From positions 921 to 21,130 of the IMG/VR virus record IMGVR_UViG_3300030103_000739: a stretch of 20,210 bases of DNA. One strand, given 5' to 3'. The translations under genes and the position numbers were made by a program. Below the pieces are notes generated by a model. The model did not search any database and was not told where the DNA came from. It worked only from the letters and a program-made list of their open reading frames with translations. This DNA is from a virus. Positions 8,232 to 14,370 of the stretch are shown here, piece after piece. Within the stretch, counting starts at the first letter, position 1. Every line of letters starts with the position of its first letter.

Positions 8232-10820
8232 TTATGTTTTTACTAATAATTCTGTTGTTGAGATAGCAGTTCCTGCCAATACACTTGGGCTATCCGCTGT
8301 TTCACTTATTGTTCCGTCATTCTGTACAAAGTATTGCTGCGCTGTGGTAAGACCGATTTGGTTATCTGACACAGAGCCTATAACATCTACTGATGCGTTG
8401 CCGCCATCTGCCACCTCGCCTCTTGTGGTTGCTATGGTGCTAAGGCTAGTTACAATAGCCTCGCCCCTGTCATCTGAATGTGTGTCATTTGCGTAAGCAA
8501 TAACTACCTTATTAGCATTACTGTCAAATGCTGCTCCTGTTTGAAATACAGCATTAGACCCACTAAAAGCAGTTTCAGTATCAAAACTTATTGAAGTGCC
8601 AGAAACAGTCCCAACAATAAATTTACCTATATCTGAGTCTCCTCTGTCCTCATAGGAAATGACAACTTTGTTTACATTGGTATCAAAAACTGCACTTGTT
8701 CCCTGCGTGTTCCCTGTATTAAAAATAACCTCACTTCCAAAACTTATAGAAGTGCCCGATACCGTACCTACAATTGCTGTGCCTTGATCAGAATTGCCAT
8801 TGTCTCTAAAGGCCAAAACTACCTTATTGTTACTGCTGTCAAAAGCACCTACTATTTGTGATGTTTCTCCTGCATTAAATACAACGGCACTACCGTAAGA
8901 TATGCTTGTTCCACTAACCGTACCTACAATTGCCGTGCCGTGGTCACTATTACCTGCGTCTTTATAAGCAATTACCACTTTGTTATTAGAGCTATCAAAG
9001 ACTACTGCATTTTGTTGTGAACTAGCACTTTCATATACAACAGGTGTTCCAAACGATATGCTTGTTCCACTGACCGTACCCACAGCAGCGGTTCCATAAC
9101 TACTATTTCCACTATCTCTATAAGCAACAACCACTTTATTGTTACTACTGTCGAAAGCGGCTGCAACATCATATGCATAGTTTGCCCCACTATTAAATTG
9201 TGTAGGTGAACCAAAGCTAATCGATGTTCCACTTACCGTTCCAACAATACCTTTACCTCGTCCTGAGTCTCCTGCGTCATTATAAACAATAACTACTTTA
9301 TTACTATCGCTATCAAAAACACAATCCACATTAGAAGTCCCGCCCCCTTCAAAAACTACAATACTACCAAAACTAATTGAAGTTCCAGACACAGTGCCTA
9401 CAATTGCTTTTCCTTTATCTGAGTCACCTCCATCAACATACGCAATTACAACTTTGTTATTGCTACTGTCAAAAGCAACATGAGAAAGATTAGTTGTCCC
9501 AGATTCAAACGATACTGCTGTGCCAGTAGAACCTGCCTCGCCTGTCTGAAAAGCCACGCCCCTCGACATACCAATGTAGTTTTCTGAGGTGAGGTTTTTT
9601 ACATCTCCTGCACCAGTATATACTACAGCTTTACCTTTGCTTGAATCACCTGCATCTGTAAAAGCCAAAACAGTTTTATTTGCTGTTGCAGCATGGGCGT
9701 GATTAACATTACCAGTAGTAATACTAGCATCAATTGCAAAGGCTGATCCATGTGTAAATGCTGAAGTTGTTGCAGAACTCGTGAACATATTCAAAGCACC
9801 ACCATTATCTCTAGTGGCAATAGTAATTTTATTTATACTACTATTAAAAGAAACACCTATATTTGTTACTTGTGCAGCAGTATAAAAGTTAGAAGGTGAT
9901 GTAAAAGAAATACCTGTTCCTGAAACCGAACCTATAACAGCTTTACCTTTGTCGTTATCACCCCCATCAGCATAAAATATGTGAACCCTATTGATATTAG
10001 GATCGTTGACTACTTTAGTGAGTATTGTAGCTCCACTTTCAAACTCTACTGCTGAACCAAAACTTATATCAGTTCCCGAAACAGTTGCAACTTTTGCATT
10101 TCCTGCACCAATAACATATCCTATTACGTGCTTATTATTTGCAACATCATATGCTACGGAGACGTAGGTAGTGGTTGCACTACTAAATGTAGCAACAGAA
10201 CCAAAACTTATACTTGTTCCCGATACAGTTCCAACTATAGCCTTACCATAATTGCTGTCACCATTATCTCTAAAAGCAATAACAACTTTATTAGCAGAGG
10301 TGTCAAAAGATATGCCTATACTATTATTAGTGTTCCCACTCTCAAAAGCAGTAGCAGACCCAAAACTTATAGAATTATCTGAGGGGTCTACAGTCCCTAC
10401 AATAGCAGTTCCTGCTCCACTATTTCCTTGGTCTTGATAAGCTACAACAATTTTGTTGTTTGAACTATCAAATACTGGAGTAGTATGACTTACTTGAGCA
10501 CTTTCAAATACAACAGCCGTGCCAAAAGAAATTGAATCACCACTAACAGTTCCTACAATAGCCGTACCGTAGTTTGAGTTGTTTTCATCTTTATATGTAA
10601 TAACTACTCTGTCACTATTACTGTCGTATGCTACTCCTTGGTTATTAGCTACTCCTGATTCAAATTCAACATTACTACCTTTAGCTTCAGTCAATGTAGT
10701 CGTACTTACAACACTCACAGTTCCATCAGAGTTGACAACAACTGGCTTACCACTGGACAACGTGCCACTAGCTACCGCTTTAAATTCACCACTCTCTTCA
10801 GCACCTATACGTTTTAGCAT
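8232..10820 (-). CDS. Double seven-bladed beta-propeller adhesin-like virion protein, 862 aa
   Basis: This is the largest of three paralogues. Residues 1-38 form the conserved head (AVASGTLSSGKPVV, then NSDGTVS). Two arrays of a repeat of about 48 residues follow: seven units at about 50-405 and seven at about 435-795. The consensus is F-D-S-S-N-N-K-V-V-I-A-Y-x-D-x-G-(D/N)-S-x-x-G-x-A-I-V-G-T-V-S-G-T-S-I-S-F-G. Between the arrays lies the tail motif LTSENYIGMSRG, which ends the single-propeller paralogues. The true C-terminus is the conserved tail (QQYFVQNDGTISE to LLVKT). Units in array 2 are far more alike than those in array 1. Seven four-stranded units per array fit seven-bladed propellers. 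Position after the tail fibre suggests a receptor-binding or virion-surface protein. The start is 2 nt after the upstream stop, with AAAGGG as SD. Confidence 0.7.
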   Translation of the reverse strand: MLKRIGAEESGEFKAVASGTLSSGKPVVVNSDGTVSVVSTTTLTEAKGSNVEFESGVANNQGVAYDSNSDRVVITYKDENNSNYGTAIVGTVSGDSISFGTAVVFESAQVSHTTPVFDSSNNKIVVAYQDQGNSGAGTAIVGTVDPSDNSISFGSATAFESGNTNNSIGISFDTSANKVVIAFRDNGDSNYGKAIVGTVSGTSISFGSVATFSSATTTYVSVAYDVANNKHVIGYVIGAGNAKVATVSGTDISFGSAVEFESGATILTKVVNDPNINRVHIFYADGGDNDKGKAVIGSVSGTGISFTSPSNFYTAAQVTNIGVSFNSSINKITIATRDNGGALNMFTSSATTSAFTHGSAFAIDASITTGNVNHAHAATANKTVLAFTDAGDSSKGKAVVYTGAGDVKNLTSENYIGMSRGVAFQTGEAGSTGTAVSFESGTTNLSHVAFDSSNNKVVIAYVDGGDSDKGKAIVGTVSGTSISFGSIVVFEGGGTSNVDCVFDSDSNKVVIVYNDAGDSGRGKGIVGTVSGTSISFGSPTQFNSGANYAYDVAAAFDSSNNKVVVAYRDSGNSSYGTAAVGTVSGTSISFGTPVVYESASSQQNAVVFDSSNNKVVIAYKDAGNSDHGTAIVGTVSGTSISYGSAVVFNAGETSQIVGAFDSSNNKVVLAFRDNGNSDQGTAIVGTVSGTSISFGSEVIFNTGNTQGTSAVFDTNVNKVVISYEDRGDSDIGKFIVGTVSGTSISFDTETAFSGSNAVFQTGAAFDSNANKVVIAYANDTHSDDRGEAIVTSLSTIATTRGEVADGGNASVDVIGSVSDNQIGLTTAQQYFVQNDGTISETADSPSVLAGTAISTTELLVKT
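8440..9487 (-). repeat. Propeller array 2 of the 862-aa protein (blades 8-14)
   Basis: Seven repeats of about 48 residues, beginning HVAFDSSNNKVVIAY and ending EAIVTSLS. Blades 8-12 are the most uniform in the window: nearly every one has DSSNNKVV and GTVSGTSIS. Codons differ between blades, so the similarity is stronger in protein than in DNA. Boundaries are approximate. Confidence 0.8.
9600..10640 (-). repeat. Propeller array 1 of the 862-aa protein (blades 1-7)
   Basis: Seven repeats, beginning GVAYDSNSDRVVITY and ending KAVVYTGAG before LTSENYIG. Blades 4, 6 and 7 are clearly diverged: blade 6 lacks the GTVSG part and blade 4 has a short D-loop. The hydrophobic strand pattern is kept. 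The strand VEFESG before blade 1 is a good candidate for the 'velcro' strand closing the ring. Boundaries are approximate. Confidence 0.75.
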
Positions 10821-10822
10821 AG

Positions 10823-12262
10823 TTACCCTTTCACTATTAATTTAGTTGCTGACACAGCCGTACCTGCAAAGACGCTAGGATCATCAGCCGTTGTACCTAG
10901 TGTGCCGTCATTTTGAACAAAGTAACTTTGCCCTGCCGTCAGCCCAGACAGGTTGTCAGCTATTGCACCTTGCGTGTCTACAATAGCCCCTGCACCAGAA
11001 GCTGCACCGCTACGAGTTATGCCAATATAGTTTTCTGAAGTAAAGTTACTTGTTGCAAGACTTGTGTCTAAAGCTTGAAGTGTCCCATAATTTGAGTTTC
11101 CAACGTCTTTATAAACAAGAAGAACTTTTCCTGCGCTGCTATCAAATGCAGAATCAGTATGGACTATATTACTACTACTTATTCCTACTTCTGTCCCAAC
11201 ACTAATAGATGTACCACTTACAGTTCCAATTATTCCTGTCATAGCACCATTTGCCTTATCAAAGAAGATAAAAGTTTTATTATTTGTGCTGTCATACTGA
11301 GCACTAATTGAATCAGTGGCTGAAGTACCAGAAAAATTAATCTCTGATCCAAATGACATTGTATTATCTGAATTATCTATTGTTCCAACAATTGCAGAAC
11401 CATAGCTACTATTACCTACATCTGTAAATGCAATAACTATTTTTTGTGCAGTGCTATCATACGTGGCTGATATACCATGTGTATCAGCAGCAGCAAAGGT
11501 AGCTCTAGATCCACCACTTATAGATGTGCCGCTAACAGCGCAAACAATATAGTATCCATCGTTATTTGAATAATCCCTATAAAAAACAGCACTTCTATTT
11601 GCGTTGCTATCGTATACTACACTCATACTGTTTCCAGGCCTATTATCCTCAAGTATAGCTGTAGTACCCCAACTTATATCAGTTCCACTAACCGTACCAA
11701 CGGCTGCTGCTACTTTATAACTAGAGTGACCCCCACTCCAAATACATACAACTTTGTTTGCACTAGTATCATAAACAGCAGTGCTCTGATCTATTGCCCG
11801 ACTTTCTATTACTACCTCTGTTCCAAGACTAACTGACGTTCCGCTAACTGTTACAACTCTAGACGCTAGGTAATTACCAAGACCACCATTAGAATAAACA
11901 AGTATAAACTTGTCACTATCAGGATCATATACAACTGATTGCCCTTGAGTAGGTATATTAGATTCTGATGCATAAGTTCCTGCAGTTCCAAGAGTTACAG
12001 TACCTCCAGAAATTGTTCCTGCAATAACCGTACCAGTATATGAATTTGCAGGACCTGCATACATAAGAACAAAAGTCCCAGAACCATCTGTAGCTATAGC
12101 GTTACTTTGAGCATTTTCTTCAGCAAATATAGTTGTAGCACTAAAAGGTGCGCTTACAGTTCCATCAGTATTGACAACTACAGCCTTACCATTAGTCAAC
12201 GCACCACTAGCTACAGCGTGTTCCTGCCTTGGTAAATTCTGATCGTTGCCTATGACACGCAT
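10823..12262 (-). CDS. Single seven-bladed beta-propeller adhesin-like virion protein, 479 aa
   Basis: Paralogue of the 481-aa and 862-aa proteins. The head is AVASGALTNGKAVVVNTDG (about 17-35). Seven repeats follow at about 53-405; the most typical is blade 5 (TYDSTAQKIVIAFTDVGNSS). Then comes the tail: FTSENYIGITRSG, LTAGQSYFVQNDGTLG and SATKLIVKG. It has the most diverged blades of the family; several lack the D-x-G-N-S loop (blades 1, 3, 4 and 6). It is therefore probably an old duplicate with a different ligand surface. It follows the 81-aa gene with its own AGGA SD (7-nt spacing). Its terminal codons GTG-AAA-GGG-TAA contain the SD of the next gene. A surface-exposed receptor-binding or decoration role is inferred from repeats and position. 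Confidence 0.68.
   Translation of the reverse strand: MRVIGNDQNLPRQEHAVASGALTNGKAVVVNTDGTVSAPFSATTIFAEENAQSNAIATDGSGTFVLMYAGPANSYTGTVIAGTISGGTVTLGTAGTYASESNIPTQGQSVVYDPDSDKFILVYSNGGLGNYLASRVVTVSGTSVSLGTEVVIESRAIDQSTAVYDTSANKVVCIWSGGHSSYKVAAAVGTVSGTDISWGTTAILEDNRPGNSMSVVYDSNANRSAVFYRDYSNNDGYYIVCAVSGTSISGGSRATFAAADTHGISATYDSTAQKIVIAFTDVGNSSYGSAIVGTIDNSDNTMSFGSEINFSGTSATDSISAQYDSTNNKTFIFFDKANGAMTGIIGTVSGTSISVGTEVGISSSNIVHTDSAFDSSAGKVLLVYKDVGNSNYGTLQALDTSLATSNFTSENYIGITRSGAASGAGAIVDTQGAIADNLSGLTAGQSYFVQNDGTLGTTADDPSVFAGTAVSATKLIVKG
10826..10831 (-). promoter_or_regulatory. Shine-Dalgarno inside the Lys-Gly codons of the upstream gene
   Basis: AAAGGG is the SD for the 862-aa gene (5 nt before its ATG). 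It is also the Lys-Gly codon pair just before the stop of the 479-aa gene. Confidence 0.7.
11050..12105 (-). repeat. Propeller array of the 479-aa protein (7 blades)
   Basis: Seven units can be lined up on the recurring Y-D-S/T-x-x-x-K core strand and the V-S-G-T-x-I/V-S strand. Unit 1 (AIATDGSGTFVLMY) and unit 7 (SAFDSSAGKVLLVY) mark the ends. Boundaries are approximate, as the units are degenerate. Confidence 0.7.
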
Positions 12263-12284
12263 TATTGAGTCCTACTCTTCTTCT

Positions 12285-12530
12285 TCAGGCTTCTACCCAA
12301 TCAGGGTTAGCTGACCAAGTTGAGCCATCTAACTTATACTTATTGCCCACCCAATCGCTTGGTGCGTTGGTTACGTTCTCTGTAATAGTAGTATTGCCAC
12401 TGTTGAGATCAGCGATAATAAACTGAGCAGGATCACCTACTGTGATATTATCTGACGTTGCTGTGATTTTTACGTCATCTGCAAGTAGATACTTGCTTAA
12501 CTTAGTTGATGTTTCTACGATAGTTTTCAT
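12285..12530 (-). CDS. Small conserved marine-phage protein, 81 aa
   Basis: A compact beta-rich protein beginning MKTIVETSTKLSKYLL and ending in a WSANPDWVEA-type tail. The order is: short helix, strand KITATSDNITV, GDPAQFIIADLN, then NAPSDWVGNKYKLDGSTW. I recall near-identical layouts as uncharacterised small proteins in cyanophages and other marine phages, often beside fibre genes. Its function is unknown; a fibre accessory or chaperone role is only a guess. It interrupts two of the propeller paralogues. Its SD (GAAAGG, 12538-12543) lies inside the last codons of the 481-aa gene. Confidence 0.65.
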   Translation of the reverse strand: MKTIVETSTKLSKYLLADDVKITATSDNITVGDPAQFIIADLNSGNTTITENVTNAPSDWVGNKYKLDGSTWSANPDWVEA

Positions 12531-12533
12531 TCT

Positions 12534-13979
12534 TTAACCTTTCACTATTAGTTCCGTAGCTGATATAGCAGTTCCTGCTGTTATTGAGGGACTTCCTGCT
12601 GATGTTCCAAGTGTACCATCAGCTTGCACAAAATATGTTTGCCCTGCTGTGAGGCCACTTTGGTTTCTGTCTATTGTGTTAGCTGTGTTTATTGATGCAC
12701 TCTGAGTGGTTGCAAACGCACCATCTGAAAAACCTATAAAGTTTTCTGAGGTGATGTTGCCCGAAAGAGGAGAAAAAGAAACTGCTGTTGCGTATTCACT
12801 GTTACCTGCATCACCAAAAGCTATGAGACTTTTGTTTACATTGCTGTCAAACGATATGGCAGGATAGACCGCTGTTGCTCCTGCAAAATCTGTTCCTGTA
12901 TCAGCAGCAATCGTTGTACCAGAAACACTTAATGAGAACACAAAACCACGATTTGAATAACTTCCACTTACGGTGTATGGAAAGACAACAATAACTTTGT
13001 TAGCGTTGCTATCAAACACAACATTGTCGGGTGAGGCTTCTCCATAAGTTCCTGCACTCGCAAAGACTAAAGCAGAACCAAAAGAAATAGATGTGCCAGA
13101 AACAGTCCCCACTTTTGCTGTCCCTTTCTGACTATTATCTTTATCCCCATAAGCAAAAACTACTTTGCCATTTGAGCTATCAAATGTACCTCCCAAACGA
13201 TTCATTTCACCACTATGAAATGTTACTGCTGATCCAAAAGAAATAGATGTACCGCTTACTGTTCCAACAACAGCTTTACCATATTCTCCATCATCCTGAT
13301 CCATAAACCCAATAACTGTTTTGTTGTTAGTGCTATCGTAGACGACTCTATTCAACTGAGAACGAGCACTTTCATAGACGACAGGTGAACCAAATGAAAT
13401 AGATGTACCAGAAACCGTTCCAACGATTGCCGTTCCATACTCAGATGTTCCTGCATAAGCAATGACAACTTTTCCTGCTGTACTGTCGAAATCAAGATCC
13501 ATTTGTTTTGCTGCGCTTTGAAATTCTGTAGGACTTCCCCAAGTTACTGTCGTTCCTGATAAAGAACCAACCAATGCATGACCATGATCGCTATCATCAC
13601 CACGCCTATAGATAACAACAATCCTATTGTTTGTGCTATCAAAACACGCACTAATTTGTTGATTATCACTTGCCTCTGCTACGGCATCAGTACCAAAAGT
13701 AACACCACCATCAGACGCCACAGTTGCAACTACATATCTCATGTTACTGCTAGTGCGATAAACAATTATGTGTTTATTGTTAGAGCTATCAAAAACAGAA
13801 GCAAAAAAACCAGAAGTTATTGAATTATGAGCACCTTCTGTTCCCAAGCTTGCAGCCGTTTGAGTAATTTCACTAACAGTTCCATCTGTATTTATACAGA
13901 CAGGTTTACCATTAGTCAAAGCACCAGAAGCTACTGCCCTGACCTGACCATCCTTCGCAATATTACCAAAAGCTTTCAT
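12534..13979 (-). CDS. Single seven-bladed beta-propeller adhesin-like virion protein, 481 aa
   Basis: First of the three paralogues in transcription order. The head (VRAVASGALTNGKPVCINTD, about 13-32) is followed by a linker, then seven repeats at about 55-405. Blades 3-5 are the most regular: SEYGTAIVGTVSGTSISFGS, and VYDSTNNKTVIGF in blade 4. The tail begins ITSENFIGF, runs through LTAGQTYFVQADGTLG and ends SATELIVKG. The start ATG 13977-13979 follows the 120-aa gene by 14 nt with a GAAAG SD. Seven four-stranded repeats suggest a closed propeller displayed on the virion, by context as a receptor-binding or decoration protein near the tail. No enzymatic residues can be picked out. These repeats are not the Asp-box type (S-x-D-x-G-x-T-W) of sialidases. 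Confidence 0.7.
   Translation of the reverse strand: MKAFGNIAKDGQVRAVASGALTNGKPVCINTDGTVSEITQTAASLGTEGAHNSITSGFFASVFDSSNNKHIIVYRTSSNMRYVVATVASDGGVTFGTDAVAEASDNQQISACFDSTNNRIVVIYRRGDDSDHGHALVGSLSGTTVTWGSPTEFQSAAKQMDLDFDSTAGKVVIAYAGTSEYGTAIVGTVSGTSISFGSPVVYESARSQLNRVVYDSTNNKTVIGFMDQDDGEYGKAVVGTVSGTSISFGSAVTFHSGEMNRLGGTFDSSNGKVVFAYGDKDNSQKGTAKVGTVSGTSISFGSALVFASAGTYGEASPDNVVFDSNANKVIVVFPYTVSGSYSNRGFVFSLSVSGTTIAADTGTDFAGATAVYPAISFDSNVNKSLIAFGDAGNSEYATAVSFSPLSGNITSENFIGFSDGAFATTQSASINTANTIDRNQSGLTAGQTYFVQADGTLGTSAGSPSITAGTAISATELIVKG
12538..12543 (-). promoter_or_regulatory. Shine-Dalgarno inside the last codons of the upstream gene
   Basis: GAAAGG, 7 nt before the ATG of the 81-aa gene, overlaps the terminal Val-Lys-Gly codons (GTG-AAA-GGT) of the 481-aa gene, directly before its TAA (12534-12536). 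Confidence 0.7.
12755..13815 (-). repeat. Propeller array of the 481-aa protein (7 blades)
   Basis: Seven units beginning SVFDSSNNKHIIVY, CFDSTNNRIVVIY, DFDSTAGKVVIAY, VYDSTNNKTVIGF, TFDSSNGKVVFAY, VFDSNANKVIVVF and SFDSNVNKSLIAF. Spacing is about 45-55 residues. Boundaries are approximate. Confidence 0.82.
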
Positions 13980-13993
13980 TAAGCTACTTTCTA

Positions 13994-14356
13994 TTAGTCT
14001 ACTAGAAGTTCGTAACTAACTAAATATGTTAGATCACTGTTTGCAGAGGCTGTGACTGCAAGAAGATCTGTTTCGTCTAAATAAAATCCGTTGTCTTTAC
14101 TTACAACTACTAAGGATGAGTCAGCAGCTACAGTTACTGTTTTAGCTATAGCTACATAGTTTGATCCGTTGTCTACACTAACTTCAACAGTAACGTCAGC
14201 AGAGTTAGTGCCATCTATGTTTGCAATAATAAGTGAGTTTATTTTTGCACAGTTTTCTGCAGGTACATCAACGATGTCTGCTCTACTTGTTGTCACTGCA
14301 CCAACTGCTACCTTTGGAGTAATAGTCGCTACATTAATTATATTTGGGGTTGCCAT
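13994..14356 (-). CDS. Small beta-sandwich virion protein, 120 aa
   Basis: A Val/Thr/Ala/Asp-rich, all-beta protein with alternating strands (INSLIIANIDGTNSADVTVE, then SNYVAIAKTVTV, DSSLVVVSKDNGFYL and LTYLVSYELLVD). The layout resembles the short Ig-like virion proteins found beside fibre genes in marine phages. It has no cysteines apart from one (near residue 36) and no signal peptide. The start ATG 14354-14356 has AAAGGT upstream and lies 14 nt after the stop of the 886-aa fibre. Role is inferred as virion decoration or fibre accessory. Confidence 0.55.
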   Translation of the reverse strand: MATPNIINVATITPKVAVGAVTTSRADIVDVPAENCAKINSLIIANIDGTNSADVTVEVSVDNGSNYVAIAKTVTVAADSSLVVVSKDNGFYLDETDLLAVTASANSDLTYLVSYELLVD

Positions 14357-14370
14357 TTACTTTTACCTTT

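Noticed and set aside
8232-10820. Sialidase (Asp-box) identity for the propeller proteins
   Set aside because: The D-x-G-N-S loops recall Asp boxes at first glance, but the S-x-D-x-G-x-T-W pattern is absent and no catalytic Arg triad could be identified.
10815-10830. 479-aa and 862-aa genes as one gene split by a frameshift or nonsense mutation
   Set aside because: The 2-nt gap looked suspicious. However, the upstream protein has its complete C-terminal tail and the downstream one has its own head and Shine-Dalgarno, so these are two intact genes.
8232-13979. Diversity-generating retroelement acting on the repeat adhesins
   Set aside because: No reverse transcriptase gene, no template repeat and no clear variable repeat with adenine-biased differences is visible. 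The blade variation looks like ordinary divergence.
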